DNA from: an uncultured Alphaproteobacteria bacterium
GTDB taxonomy: Bacteria; Pseudomonadota; Alphaproteobacteria; HIMB59; GCA-002718135
Direction: 5' to 3'
Length of the DNA stretch: 64,000 nt
Assembly (NCBI GenBank): GCA_902602885.1
Contig: CACKSM010000003.1
Span: 22,255 to 86,254, forward strand
The notes under the pieces are model-generated. The model ran no database searches. It saw nothing but the letters and a program-made list of their open reading frames with translations, and was not told the origin of the DNA. The position numbers and the translations under genes were made by a program. Numbering within the stretch: position 1 is the stretch's first letter; every line of letters begins with the position of its first letter. Positions 30,547 through 41,101 of this stretch are shown here, one piece after another.

Positions 30547-31642
30547 ATGGAAAATGTTGATTTAATTGATGAAAATTTAAAGAAAATAAGGTCAAACTTT
30601 GATCTTATAAGGAGGGGAGTTTGACTATAATTCTCTTAAAAAAAAATTAGAAGATTTAAAGCTTAAAAGTTCAGATCCTAACATTTGGGAAAATAATGAT
30701 GCAAAAAATATTTTTCAAGAAATAAAATCTATTGAGAACAAAATCAGCGACTTTAATAAACTAAGAAAATTGCTCAATGAAAATGAAGAAATTTATAAAT
30801 TTATTCAAAAAGACAATGATAAATCATTATTAGATGATTTAAAAAATGAAGTTGATCTTACTTTAAAATTATCTGAAAAAATTCGATATTTAAATTTATT
30901 AAATGATGAAGCTGATCACCTTAATGCATTTATAGAAATTCATGCAGGTGCTGGAGGAACTGAGAGTCAAGATTGGGCAGAGATTTTACAAAGAATGTAT
31001 CTAAGATGGGCAGAGGATCAAGATAGTTGTAAAGTAAATTTATTACAAGAAATGCGCGGTGAAGAAGCAGGAATAAAATCTTGTACACTAAAAATTGTGA
31101 TGGATTACTCTTATGGTTGGTTGAAAAAAGAAAGTGGCATTCATCGACTAGTAAGAATTTCACCATTTGATAGTAATAAAAGAAGACATACAAGCTTTGC
31201 AAGTGTGTGGGTGTATCCAGAAATAGATGAAAAAATTGAAATAGAAATTAAAGAAAATGATTTAAGAATAGATACATATAGAGCTTCTGGAGCAGGAGGG
31301 CAACACGTAAATAAAACTGACAGTGCTGTAAGAATTACACACTTACCAACAAATATTGTTGTTCAATGTCAGAATGATAGGTCACAGCATAAAAATAGAT
31401 CAAATGCTATGAAAATGATCAAATCAAGAATTTACGAAGCAGAACTTCAAAAAAGAAAAGAAAATGAAAATATCAAAAATAAAGATAAGAAAGATATTGG
31501 ATGGGGTAATCAAATAAGATCATATGTTTTACATCCTTATAAATTAATAAAAGATTTAAGAAGTGGATATGAAACTTCTAACATAAATGATGTTTTAGAT
31601 GGAAAAATAAATAATTTTTTGGAAAATTCTCTTACTTTATAA
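30547..31642 (+). CDS. prfB: peptide chain release factor 2, needs +1 programmed frameshift: join(30547..30621,30623..31642)
   Basis: Frame 1: MENVDLIDENLKKIRSNFDLIRRGV then TGA (30622-30624); +1 frame continues DYNSLKKKLEDLKLKSSDPNIWENNDAKNIFQEI... into the listed ORF; RF2 motifs ISPFDSN (SPF) and RASGAGGQHVNKTDSAVR (GGQ). Confidence 0.95.
30607..30625 (+). promoter_or_regulatory. RF2 programmed +1 frameshift element (SD-like sequence, GTT slip codon, TGA C)
   Basis: Sequence ...ATA AGG AGG GGA GTT TGA C...; TAAGGAGGGGA is a near-perfect anti-SD complement directly 5' of the slip codon. Confidence 0.88.
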
Positions 31643-31647
31643 ATATT

Positions 31648-32886
31648 CTACAGTACCTTTAAAATCCCTATTTTCTTTTTGCCTATAGATATTTTTATTT
31701 CTTTTGATCCTGTGTATTCTTTAAGCGAGAAGTTGCTATTTTGATATAATTTATCATTCACTCTTATACCATTAGATTTAATTAATCTTTTAATTTCACT
31801 TCTACTTTTAACAAGTTCTAGTTTTTCAATTGCATCTAAAATTGTAAAAATGTCATCTTGTAGATTCAATTTTTTTTCTGAAATATTTGGCAATCTCGCA
31901 TCAATTTTATTTGCATTAAAAACGTTGTAAGCAACTTCAAGTGCTTCATCTGCATCTTCTTTACCTCTCACAATTTTTGTAACTTCATATGCCAATATTT
32001 TTTTTGCTTCATTTATTTCTTCGTTTCTAAGAGTTGAAAGTTTTTCTATTTCTTTCAAAGGAAGTTTAGTGAACAAATATAAAAACTTTGTAACATCATT
32101 ATCATTTACATTTCTCCAAAATTGAAAAAATTCTAAACTTGATATTTTATCTTTATTTAGCCATACTGCACCATCAGCAGTTTTTCCCATTTTAGATCCA
32201 TCGCTATTAGTTATTAATGGCGAAGTAATACCGAATGCATTTTTGTTATTAATTTTTTTTATCAAATCAACTCCACTTAATATATTACCCCATTGATCAG
32301 ATCCTCCCATTTGTAGGACACAATTATAATTTTTATTTAAATGTAAAAAATCATATGCTTGCAAAAGCATATAATTAAATTCTAAAATTGTTAAAGGTTG
32401 CTCTCGATCTAGTCTACTTTTAACAGACTCAAAAGTTAACATTTTATTTAAAGTAACTTTAGATCCAAACTCTCGAAGAAAATCTATATAATTTAGATTT
32501 GAAAGCCAATCATAGTTATTAATTATCAAAGAATTCTTATTTAGATTAATAAATCTACTAAATGTTTTTTCTATATTATTTATATTTTTATCAATTTGAT
32601 TTTTAGTTAATATTTTTCTAGTTTTATCTTTTCCAGAAGGATCGCCAATTAATGTAGTCCCCCCACCAATTAATGCAATTGATTGATGCCCATAAAAATC
32701 AAGCCAATGAAGTAGCATTAATTGAATTAAGCTCCCTACGTGTAAACTATCGCTAGTAATATCAAAACCAATGTAACCAGATATTTTATTATTCAAAATT
32801 ATTTTATCTAGATTTTCAATTTCTATATTTTGATAAATAAAACCTCTTGCATCAATTTCATTTAAAAAATCTGATTTGAATTTCAT
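31648..32886 (-). CDS. tyrS: tyrosyl-tRNA synthetase
   Basis: GYIGFDITSDSLHVGSL, GGGTTLIGDPSGKD, QMGGSDQWGNI, SDGSKMGKTADGAVWL, C-terminal S4 domain. Confidence 0.95.
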   Translation of the reverse strand: MKFKSDFLNEIDARGFIYQNIEIENLDKIILNNKISGYIGFDITSDSLHVGSLIQLMLLHWLDFYGHQSIALIGGGTTLIGDPSGKDKTRKILTKNQIDKNINNIEKTFSRFINLNKNSLIINNYDWLSNLNYIDFLREFGSKVTLNKMLTFESVKSRLDREQPLTILEFNYMLLQAYDFLHLNKNYNCVLQMGGSDQWGNILSGVDLIKKINNKNAFGITSPLITNSDGSKMGKTADGAVWLNKDKISSLEFFQFWRNVNDNDVTKFLYLFTKLPLKEIEKLSTLRNEEINEAKKILAYEVTKIVRGKEDADEALEVAYNVFNANKIDARLPNISEKKLNLQDDIFTILDAIEKLELVKSRSEIKRLIKSNGIRVNDKLYQNSNFSLKEYTGSKEIKISIGKKKIGILKVL

Positions 32887-32892
32887 TATTAA

Positions 32893-33537
32893 TTATTTTA
32901 TTACAATTGTTTGATTTATATAATCTTTTATTGAATCTTCAAATTCATTTGAGAAGCTTTCATAGAAATGATCTGCTCCTTTTATAGGTTTAAATTTGAT
33001 ATCAACTTTTTTTTGTTGTTGTAGTTTTTCAAATAATATTTTGGTTGAATCAAATGAAGCAATATTATCTTTATCTCCATGCACAATTAAGCCTGAAGAG
33101 GGACAAGGTGCTAAAAAACTAAAATCTCTTAAATTAGCGGGAGGAGAGATGCTAACAAATCCATTTATTTCTGGCCTTCTCATTAGAAGTTGCATTGCAA
33201 TCCAAGCTCCAAATGAAAATCCAGCTACCCAACATGTTTTTGAATTAGTATTATATTGCTGAAGCCAATCCAAGACGCATGCAGCATCACTTAATTCACC
33301 TTCACCATCATCAAAAACACCTTCACTTTTACCTACTCCTCTAAAATTAAATCTAATTGTAGAAAATCCAGCCTGGATAAAAATTTTATACATTTTAAAT
33401 ATAATTTTCGTATGCATTGTACCACCTTTAGATGGGTCTGGATGTAACAATATGACAATTGGAGAATCATCTCTATTATTATGAGAATATTTTGCTTCTA
33501 TTTTACCTTCAGGTCCAGGTATTAATAAATCAACCAT
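32893..33537 (-). CDS. alpha/beta hydrolase
   Basis: LLHPDPSKGGTMHTKI, FNFRGVGKSEG, VAGFSFGAWIAMQ nucleophile elbow, GADHFY. Confidence 0.88.
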   Translation of the reverse strand: MVDLLIPGPEGKIEAKYSHNNRDDSPIVILLHPDPSKGGTMHTKIIFKMYKIFIQAGFSTIRFNFRGVGKSEGVFDDGEGELSDAACVLDWLQQYNTNSKTCWVAGFSFGAWIAMQLLMRRPEINGFVSISPPANLRDFSFLAPCPSSGLIVHGDKDNIASFDSTKILFEKLQQQKKVDIKFKPIKGADHFYESFSNEFEDSIKDYINQTIVIK

Positions 33538-33593
33538 TTGATAAAGCTATTATTGAAGTTATATGATTTTGTAAATATAGATATTTTAAATAT

Positions 33594-34688
33594 ATGAATT
33601 CTCTTGGTTTTGATAAGTCAGAAAAGGACACAAAAGTGGTTGTAGCTATGTCTGGAGGAGTAGACAGCTCAGTTGCAGCCGTAATGCTTAAAAAACAAGG
33701 ATACGATGTAACTGGCATTACACTAAGGCTGTATAATAACTCCAAAGTATCTAGAACAAAATCATGCTGTGCCGGTATTGATATTGAAGATGCTAAAAAT
33801 GTTGCGCTAAAAAATAATTTCAAACACAGAGTTTTAGATTATCAAGATAAGTTTTTTGATGGAGTAATTAGCAACTTTGTTGATTCTTATGCTAATGGTG
33901 AAACTCCTTTACCTTGTGTTAAGTGTAATGAAACAGTGAAATTTTCAGATTTACTTAATGAGGCAAAAAAAATTGGAGCTGATGCGCTTGCAACAGGTCA
34001 TTACGCAATAAGAAAAGGAACTTTAAATAATGCAAGTTTACATAAAGCAAAAGATTTTTCAAAAGATCAAAGTTTTTTTCTCTTTGCAACGCAACAAGAG
34101 CAATTAAATTATGTTAGATTTCCACTAGGTGATTATAAAAAATCTGAAATTAGACAATTAGCAAAAGAATATAAATTAAGTGTTAGCGATAAACCCGATA
34201 GTCAAGATATATGTTTTGTAACATCTGACTCTTATAGGGATCTCGTAAATAATTTAAACCCAAGTGTAAACAAAAAAGGTATAATCTATGACATTGATAA
34301 TAATATTCTTGGAACTCATGATGGAATTAGTAATTTCACAATTGGTCAAAGAAAAGGTATTGGTATCAGCGGCTCTAAAAAAGCATTATACGTACTAGAT
34401 ATAAATAAAGATCAAAACTCAATCACTCTGGGTACGAAAGAAAAATTGAGAAAAAATGTAATTAACTTTAAAAATATTAATTGGTTAGGTGGTAATATTC
34501 AACCTAAAGGACTTGTTTGTTCAGCAAAAATAAGATCAACCCAGGAGGATTTACCAGGAATTCTTGATATAAATAGCGAACATGGAACTTTTACATTTGA
34601 AACAGAATTAGATAAAACTTCTCCTGGACAAGCTTGTGTTTTTTATAAAAATGACCAATTACTTGGCGGTGGTTGGATTACTTCATAA
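33594..34688 (+). CDS. mnmA: tRNA 2-thiouridine(34) synthase
   Basis: VVAMSGGVDSSVAAVMLKKQGYDVTGITLRLY, TPLPCVKCN, ATGHYA, KDQSFFLF, DSQDICFV. Confidence 0.95.
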   Translation: MNSLGFDKSEKDTKVVVAMSGGVDSSVAAVMLKKQGYDVTGITLRLYNNSKVSRTKSCCAGIDIEDAKNVALKNNFKHRVLDYQDKFFDGVISNFVDSYANGETPLPCVKCNETVKFSDLLNEAKKIGADALATGHYAIRKGTLNNASLHKAKDFSKDQSFFLFATQQEQLNYVRFPLGDYKKSEIRQLAKEYKLSVSDKPDSQDICFVTSDSYRDLVNNLNPSVNKKGIIYDIDNNILGTHDGISNFTIGQRKGIGISGSKKALYVLDINKDQNSITLGTKEKLRKNVINFKNINWLGGNIQPKGLVCSAKIRSTQEDLPGILDINSEHGTFTFETELDKTSPGQACVFYKNDQLLGGGWITS

Positions 34689-34767
34689 ATTTAAAATCAG
34701 TTCTAAATTTGCTTAATTCTTGTTGAATTAACTAGATTTTTTCAATTAATGAATTAGATGATGTATT

Positions 34768-36219
34768 GTGAACTCAGAAACTCTAAATACATTAGATTCT
34801 TATAGTAAAAATAAGTACAAGTATGGCTTTGTTACAGATATAGATGAAGAAAAGCCAAAAAAAGGATTAAACGAAGATATCATTAAATTTATTTCGCTAA
34901 AAAAGAACGAGCCAGAATGGATGCTTGAATGGAGATTAAAAGCATTTTCAAAATGGAAAAAAATGAAAGAGCCAAAATGGGCAAACCTTAGTTTTCCTGA
35001 AATTGACTATCAAGATATCTATTATTATTCTGCACCTAAAGGTTTTGAAAAGAAACCCAAAGATCTAAGTGAAGTAGATCCAAAACTTATAGAAACATAT
35101 AACAAACTTGGAATTCCTTTAGAGGAGCAAAAAGTATTAGCGGGTGTTGCCGTTGATGTTGTTTTTGATAGCGTTTCAGTTGCAACTACCTATAAAAGTG
35201 AATTAGAAAAGCTTGGTATAATTTTTTCTTCCATCGGAGAGGCAATTCAGAAACATCCTGATTTAATAAAAAAATACTTAGGATCAGTTATACCAGCTGG
35301 AGACCATTCATTTTCTGCATTAAATTCAGCTGTGTTTACTGATGGATCATTTGTATACATTCCAGAGGGTGTAAAATGTCCAATGGAGCTATCAACTTAT
35401 TTTAGAATTAATGCTGAAAATACTGGCCAATTTGAGAGAACTTTAATTATTGCCGATAAAGGCAGTTACGTTAGCTATTTAGAAGGCTGTACCGCTCCCA
35501 AAAGAGACGACAATCAATTACATGCAGCTAATGTAGAACTAATAGCCTTAGAAGATGCGGAAATAAAATATTCAACTGTTCAAAATTGGTATCCAGGAGA
35601 TGAAGAGGGAAAAGGTGGTATATATAATTTTGTTACTAAAAGAGGTCTTTGTGCGGGTAAAAATAGTAAGATATCGTGGACACAAGTAGAGACAGGATCT
35701 GCTATTACATGGAAATATCCTAGCTGTATTTTAAAAGGCGATAATTCAATAGGCGAATTTTACTCTGTTGCAATAACAAACAATTTTCAACAAGCTGATA
35801 CGGGAACGAAAATGACTCATATTGGTAAAAATACCAAAAGCAAAATTATATCAAAGGGTATTTCCTTAGGTCGGTCACAAAATACTTACAGAGGTGAGGT
35901 TTCTTTTTTAAGAAAAGCTGAAAAGGCAAGAAATTATACGCAATGTGATTCTTTGTTAGTAGGAAATCAATGTGGGGCGCACACAGTTCCTTACATTGAT
36001 TCAAAAAATAATACAGCTGTTATTGAGCACGAAGCTTCCACTTCTAAAATTAATGAAGATCAACTTTATTATTGCAGACAAAGAGGTTTAAGTCATGAAG
36101 AAGCAGTTTCATTAATAGTAAACGGTTTCTGCAAACAAGTTTTGCAAGAACTTCCTATGGAATTTGCTGTTGAAGCACAAAAACTGGTATCCATATCTCT
36201 CGAAGGAAGTGTAGGTTAG
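34768..36219 (+). CDS. sufB: Fe-S cluster assembly protein SufB (GTG start)
   Basis: [53 protein letters not shown]. Confidence 0.96.
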   Translation: MNSETLNTLDSYSKNKYKYGFVTDIDEEKPKKGLNEDIIKFISLKKNEPEWMLEWRLKAFSKWKKMKEPKWANLSFPEIDYQDIYYYSAPKGFEKKPKDLSEVDPKLIETYNKLGIPLEEQKVLAGVAVDVVFDSVSVATTYKSELEKLGIIFSSIGEAIQKHPDLIKKYLGSVIPAGDHSFSALNSAVFTDGSFVYIPEGVKCPMELSTYFRINAENTGQFERTLIIADKGSYVSYLEGCTAPKRDDNQLHAANVELIALEDAEIKYSTVQNWYPGDEEGKGGIYNFVTKRGLCAGKNSKISWTQVETGSAITWKYPSCILKGDNSIGEFYSVAITNNFQQADTGTKMTHIGKNTKSKIISKGISLGRSQNTYRGEVSFLRKAEKARNYTQCDSLLVGNQCGAHTVPYIDSKNNTAVIEHEASTSKINEDQLYYCRQRGLSHEEAVSLIVNGFCKQVLQELPMEFAVEAQKLVSISLEGSVG

Positions 36220-36220
36220 T

Positions 36221-36961
36221 ATGTTTTTAGAAATCAAAGACCTATCAGTAAAAATTGAAAATAAAAATATTCTTAAAAGTCTTAACTTAAATATTAATAA
36301 AGGTGAAGTTCACGCAATTATGGGGCCAAATGGATCTGGTAAAAGTACATTAGCAAACGTTCTTGCAGGTAAAGAGGATTATGAAATCTTAAATGGTAAA
36401 ATTAACTTTAAAGATAATGATTTATTTGATTTAAATATCGAAGAAAGAGCACAAGAAGGAATGTTTTTGGCTTTTCAATATCCTGTTGAAATACCTGGAG
36501 TAAATATCACTCCATTTTTACACTCTGCAATTAATTCTAAAAGAAAACGTATGAATGAAGAAGAAATTGATAATTTATCATTTGCCAAGCTTTTAAAATC
36601 TAAAGCTAGTGATTTAGGTATAAATATTGATATGCTTAAACGATCAGTTAATACAGGCTTCTCTGGAGGTGAAAAAAAACGTTACGAAATTTTACAAATG
36701 AGTATTCTTAATCCTGATTTAGCTATTTTAGATGAAACAGATTCAGGCCTGGATATTGATGCTCTTAAAATCGTTACCGATGGGGTTAATAAACTTAAAA
36801 CAAAAGATAATTCATTTTTAATTATTACTCATTATCAAAAACTTTTGGATTATATTAAACCAGATTATGTACATGTTATGGTCAATGGTTCTATTGTCAA
36901 ATCAGGAGGATCTGAAATTGCTGCTGAAATAGAAAAAGATGGATTTCAAAAATTTCAGTAA
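36221..36961 (+). CDS. sufC: Fe-S cluster assembly ATPase SufC
   Basis: Walker A MGPNGSGKSTLANVLAG, FSGGEKKRYEILQM, LAILDETDSGLDIDAL. Confidence 0.96.
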   Translation: MFLEIKDLSVKIENKNILKSLNLNINKGEVHAIMGPNGSGKSTLANVLAGKEDYEILNGKINFKDNDLFDLNIEERAQEGMFLAFQYPVEIPGVNITPFLHSAINSKRKRMNEEEIDNLSFAKLLKSKASDLGINIDMLKRSVNTGFSGGEKKRYEILQMSILNPDLAILDETDSGLDIDALKIVTDGVNKLKTKDNSFLIITHYQKLLDYIKPDYVHVMVNGSIVKSGGSEIAAEIEKDGFQKFQ

Positions 36962-38187
36962 TGAATATCCAAGATAATTATCTAAAAAATAAAAAAAATA
37001 TTTTTTTTTCAGACAACAAAGATATTCAAACTCATAGAGATAAATTAATAAATATTTTTGAAAATGATAGATTTGATAAAAAAAATAATGAAAGTCTTAA
37101 AAATATAAATCTAAAAAACTTTATTGATTTTAAGTATAAATATCTGATCCCTGAAGAAACATCAGTAATAAACAATAATCAGGAAAATAGTTATTCAATA
37201 GTTTCTGTAAATGGACAGTGTTCGAGTTTTAAAGATGATAAAATTGAAATTACTAAAATTTTAGATGAAGATTACAATGATTTTTCTAAAAATGATACAA
37301 TTGAAAATAATGATCATTTTGTAAATTTAAATTCATTATTTTTAAATAGCGGTTTTAAGATTGTTATAAAAAAAAATAACAACATAAAAATTAAAATATC
37401 AAACATTATTACTGATGATAATTTAACCATTTTTCAAAAAAATAATTATATTTGTGAAGAAGGATCATCCCTAAATCTTATTGAAGAATATGAAAATAAA
37501 AATAATTCTACATCGAATATATTAAATGTAATTAAATTAGAAAAAAATTCTCAGCTAAATCATTTTCTAATTCAAGACAATTCTCCCAATCATAATTTAA
37601 TAATAACAACTCATTCTTCATGTAAAAAAGATTCTACCTACACCCAAAAAGTATACAATTTTTCAGAAGGCTACGTAAGAAACTTTCATTATTCAGAATT
37701 AATAGAAGTTAATTCAGAAGCGGATCTACAAGGAATATTTTTTCTAAAAGATAATAACACATCTAACAACAAAACCTTTGTTAAGCATTTAGCTGAAGAT
37801 TGCAAAAGTAATCAAGTTTATAAAGGTATTTTGAACGATCGCTCTAAAGCAACATACTTTAGTAATACTCATGTTGATCAAGTGGCTCAAAAAACAGAGG
37901 GATATCAACTAAGCAAAGGGATACTTTTATCTGAAAATGCATCGTATTTTTCTAAACCTGAATTAAAAATATACGCTGATGATGTGAAATGTAGTCATGG
38001 CTCCACGATTGGGCCAATAGATGAAAATGCTATTTTTTATCTCCGATCTAGAGGTATGAGTAAAATTGCAGCAACTAAAATATTGATATCATCATTTATT
38101 AATGAAGAATTAAGTAGTATTGATAATGAACAAATGTCGGAAATAATTCAAAAGAAACTAGTTAGATACTTAAGTAAAGTGAAATGA
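36961..38187 (+). CDS. sufD: Fe-S cluster assembly protein SufD
   Basis: Position after sufC; KPELKIYADDVKCSHGSTIGPIDENAIFYLRSRG. Confidence 0.93.
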   Translation: MNIQDNYLKNKKNIFFSDNKDIQTHRDKLINIFENDRFDKKNNESLKNINLKNFIDFKYKYLIPEETSVINNNQENSYSIVSVNGQCSSFKDDKIEITKILDEDYNDFSKNDTIENNDHFVNLNSLFLNSGFKIVIKKNNNIKIKISNIITDDNLTIFQKNNYICEEGSSLNLIEEYENKNNSTSNILNVIKLEKNSQLNHFLIQDNSPNHNLIITTHSSCKKDSTYTQKVYNFSEGYVRNFHYSELIEVNSEADLQGIFFLKDNNTSNNKTFVKHLAEDCKSNQVYKGILNDRSKATYFSNTHVDQVAQKTEGYQLSKGILLSENASYFSKPELKIYADDVKCSHGSTIGPIDENAIFYLRSRGMSKIAATKILISSFINEELSSIDNEQMSEIIQKKLVRYLSKVK

Positions 38188-39380
38188 ATATTTCAAATTT
38201 AAAATCAAGATTTCCTGTATTCAAAAAAAATCCTAATCTAGTTTTTTTAGATACTGCAGCTTCAGCATTAAAAGTTGATGAAATGATTGAAGCCACCAAT
38301 AACTGTTACACAAATGAATATGCAAATATTCATAGAGGTAATTATGAATTAAGTTCAAATTTAACAAAAAAATTTGAAGATGCTCGAAAAAAAGTTGCAG
38401 ATTATTTAAACACATCTGAAAACAATATTATTTTTGTTAAAAGTGCTACAGAAGGTATAAATTTAATTGCATCTTGTATGTCTAAAAGATTTTTAGAAGA
38501 TGGTGACGAAATAATCTTAAGTTATCTTGAGCACCATGCTAATTTGATACCTTGGCATCTAATTGAAAAAAAGGTAAAAATTATTCCTCTAGGGCTAAAC
38601 GAAAATAGTGAGATTAATTATGATGAACTAAATCATAAAATTAATACAAAAACTAAATTAATTACATTAACCCATATGTCAAATGTTACAGGATCAATAA
38701 CGAATTTTGATACAGTAAAAGAAATTGCCAAAAAAAAGAACATACCGCTACTATTAGATGGTTGTCAATTTGCTCCTCACAAAAAAGTTGATTTAAAAGA
38801 TTTAGATCCTGATTTTTATGTTTTTTCTGCACATAAAATGTATGGACCTTCAGGCCTTGGCATATTGTATATGAAAGATAAGTGGATAGATGAATTTACT
38901 CCTTACCAAGGAGGAGGGCAAATGATTCATGATGTAGATATTGATAAAAGTACATATGCAAATGGATACGAAAAATTTGAGGCAGGTACTCCTCCTATTG
39001 CACCAGTTATAGGTTTCTATTCTTCATTAAATTTTATGGATGAAGTTGATCCAAATGTTATTTATGACCATGAAATGAAACTTCATAATTATGCTTATGA
39101 AAAACTTTCAAAATTCAATAATATTAAAATATATGGATCAAATAAAAATAAAGGTGCAATCATTTCTTTTAATATTGAAGGTGTACATAATTCTGATTTA
39201 GGTGCAATGTTAGATAAAAAAAATATAGCAATAAGAACTGGACATCATTGTTGTCAGCCTCTTATGAAACATTTCAATGTCACTGGTACTTCTAGAATTT
39301 CATTTGGAATATATAATACAAAGGATGATGTTGATTATTTAGTAGACAGCATACATGAAATAACAAAAATCTTACTATAA
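38184..39380 (+). CDS. sufS: cysteine desulfurase, SufS type
   Basis: FLDTAASALK, NIHRGNYELS, EHHANLIPWH, DGCQFAPHKKVDLKDLDPDFYVFSAHKMYGPSGLGILY, RTGHHCCQPLM. Confidence 0.96.
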   Translation: MNISNLKSRFPVFKKNPNLVFLDTAASALKVDEMIEATNNCYTNEYANIHRGNYELSSNLTKKFEDARKKVADYLNTSENNIIFVKSATEGINLIASCMSKRFLEDGDEIILSYLEHHANLIPWHLIEKKVKIIPLGLNENSEINYDELNHKINTKTKLITLTHMSNVTGSITNFDTVKEIAKKKNIPLLLDGCQFAPHKKVDLKDLDPDFYVFSAHKMYGPSGLGILYMKDKWIDEFTPYQGGGQMIHDVDIDKSTYANGYEKFEAGTPPIAPVIGFYSSLNFMDEVDPNVIYDHEMKLHNYAYEKLSKFNNIKIYGSNKNKGAIISFNIEGVHNSDLGAMLDKKNIAIRTGHHCCQPLMKHFNVTGTSRISFGIYNTKDDVDYLVDSIHEITKILL

Positions 39381-39383
39381 CTA

Positions 39384-39770
39384 ATGGAAGAAAAAGAACT
39401 AGAAGATTTTTTACCAGATAAAAACACAAGTTATATAAAAAAATTCAATAATTCAAACTTAACGACTAAAATTAATGAAGAACAAGTTATAGAGTGTATT
39501 AGGACTGTCCTTGATCCTGAAATACCAGTCAACTTATATGATTTAGGTTTAATATACGAAATTAAGATTAATGATAATAACGACATTAAAATTAAAATGA
39601 CACTAACTAACCCAAACTGCCCTGTTGCAGGAACTATGCCGGAAAGTGTAGGAAAATCTGTTGAAAAATTATCAAATCTAAATTCAATTGAAGTTTCTTT
39701 GGTTTGGGATCCAAAGTGGCATAAAGATTTAATGTCCGAAGAAGCAAAACTTGCTTTGGATATTTTTTAA
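39384..39770 (+). CDS. sufT: DUF59/MIP18-family Fe-S assembly protein (SufT-like)
   Basis: VIECIRTVLDPEIPVNLYDLGLIYEIKI, MTLTNPNCPVAG, VSLVWDPKW. Confidence 0.88.
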   Translation: MEEKELEDFLPDKNTSYIKKFNNSNLTTKINEEQVIECIRTVLDPEIPVNLYDLGLIYEIKINDNNDIKIKMTLTNPNCPVAGTMPESVGKSVEKLSNLNSIEVSLVWDPKWHKDLMSEEAKLALDIF

Positions 39771-39789
39771 ATTAATTTATAATATAATT

Positions 39790-40125
39790 ATGAATAGTCT
39801 AATTTCAGTTACTGCTAAAGCAGCTCATCAAATAAAAAAGATATTATCCAAAGCTCCAGATGGGTTTGACTCAGTAATTGTAGGAGTTGATAAATCAGGT
39901 TGTAGTGGATATTCTTATAAATTAGATTTTGGAAAATCAACTGATCTAAAGGAATATGAAACTATCAAGATGAATGGTATAAAGTTATTAGTTGAACCTA
40001 AGGCTACTATGTTTTTAATTGGATCAACAATGGATTATCAAACTGATAAACTTTCTTCAAGATTTGTTTTTGAAAATCCCAATGAGAAGTCAACATGCGG
40101 TTGTGGTGAGTCCTTTACTGTTTAG
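39790..40125 (+). CDS. A-type Fe-S carrier (IscA/SufA/HesB family)
   Basis: ISVTAKAAHQIKKIL, VDKSGCSGYSYKLDF, CGCGESF; start at internal ATG. Confidence 0.92.
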   Translation: MNSLISVTAKAAHQIKKILSKAPDGFDSVIVGVDKSGCSGYSYKLDFGKSTDLKEYETIKMNGIKLLVEPKATMFLIGSTMDYQTDKLSSRFVFENPNEKSTCGCGESFTV

Positions 40126-40128
40126 TTT

Positions 40129-40518
40129 TTAATCTAAAAATATTGATTTAGATATTTTATATTTAATTATTAAAAATACAAAAGTATTAAAAATTTGAAC
40201 AAGCACATACCAAATTTTAAAATTAATAATCAGATACATATAAATTAACCAATCACAAAATCTAAAAAAAATTAGTAGAATAAAGAAATAAAAAAATTTT
40301 TTATAAATATTTTTTTTGTTATTAGATTTAAATACAACAAAAAAATTTAATAAAAAATTTGAAATAATAAGGAAAGTTAAAGTGATTGCATAAGCTATTT
40401 CATAATTAAATAATAGTATTTCTACCAATGAGTAATTTAAAATTAATGAAATAATATAAGTTGGTAAACCAATCAAAGTGAAAAAATAAAACTTTTTATC
40501 AATAAAAATATTATTCAT
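40129..40518 (-). CDS. GtrA-like membrane protein
   Basis: About 4 TM segments, FFTLIGLPTYIISLILNYSLVE, FLISNFLLNFFVVFK; weak motif similarity plus glycan neighbourhood. Confidence 0.65.
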   Translation of the reverse strand: MNNIFIDKKFYFFTLIGLPTYIISLILNYSLVEILLFNYEIAYAITLTFLIISNFLLNFFVVFKSNNKKNIYKKFFYFFILLIFFRFCDWLIYMYLIINFKIWYVLVQIFNTFVFLIIKYKISKSIFLD

Positions 40519-41101
40519 TTAAAAAATAAGTTGTTTTGGCATTAATTTCATTCTCATTATTTGAAATAATTTTTATATCACAATGAAATTTTATTGAATC
40601 TTGAATTTCAAAGTTTGATCCACTTGCAGTATGCCTTACATCAAAACCTCTATTTTTTTTTATTTCACAATTTTTAATATTTCCTAGGAACTGATCATAG
40701 ATAACAATTTGATATTCATCAAACTTAATTTTTCTAGTAAAGATTACGTCTTTGACCCCATTTTTAAAAATCATAATCTTTCTTAGAAAAGGAAATAAAT
40801 TTATATTAAGAAAACTTAAAAGTCTTAAAATTAAATGTCTTAGAGGCGATGATTTTAGTTCATATTTTTGAAATAGCGAACCTTTGATTTCGATAGAATT
40901 ATTATCAATTTTTGTTTTCCATTTTCTTGAGAAGTGAAAATTTGTATATTTTTTTTTATTTCTTAAAAATATCCAGCCATAATTATTTGAACTTAAATTT
41001 TTTGAGTAATTGTTTATAGTAAATGCACCTCCTTTGTTATTGAAAATATTTAAGCTAATTTTATTATTGTTTTTGCTTTTAAAAGTTTTATTTATGAACA
41101 T
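40511..41101 (-). CDS. hypothetical beta-rich protein in polysaccharide locus
   Basis: 196-aa ORF overlapping neighbours by a few nt, consistent codon/AT usage; no family recognised. Confidence 0.55.
   Translation of the reverse strand: MFINKTFKSKNNNKISLNIFNNKGGAFTINNYSKNLSSNNYGWIFLRNKKKYTNFHFSRKWKTKIDNNSIEIKGSLFQKYELKSSPLRHLILRLLSFLNINLFPFLRKIMIFKNGVKDVIFTRKIKFDEYQIVIYDQFLGNIKNCEIKKNRGFDVRHTASGSNFEIQDSIKFHCDIKIISNNENEINAKTTYFLNE

Noticed and set aside
30547-30624. prfB 5' part looks like a tiny ORF followed by a truncated gene (pseudogene appearance)
   Set aside because: The +1 frame continues exactly across TGA with an SD-like element, the hallmark of RF2 programmed frameshifting; treated as an intact gene.
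30930-31202. 90-aa minus-strand ORF inside prfB
   Set aside because: Antisense to the RF2 domain-coding region; no motif.
34768-40125. suf operon as a possibly novel Fe-S system
   Set aside because: Gene order sufB-sufC-sufD-sufS-sufT-A-type carrier is a familiar arrangement; no unusual member seen.
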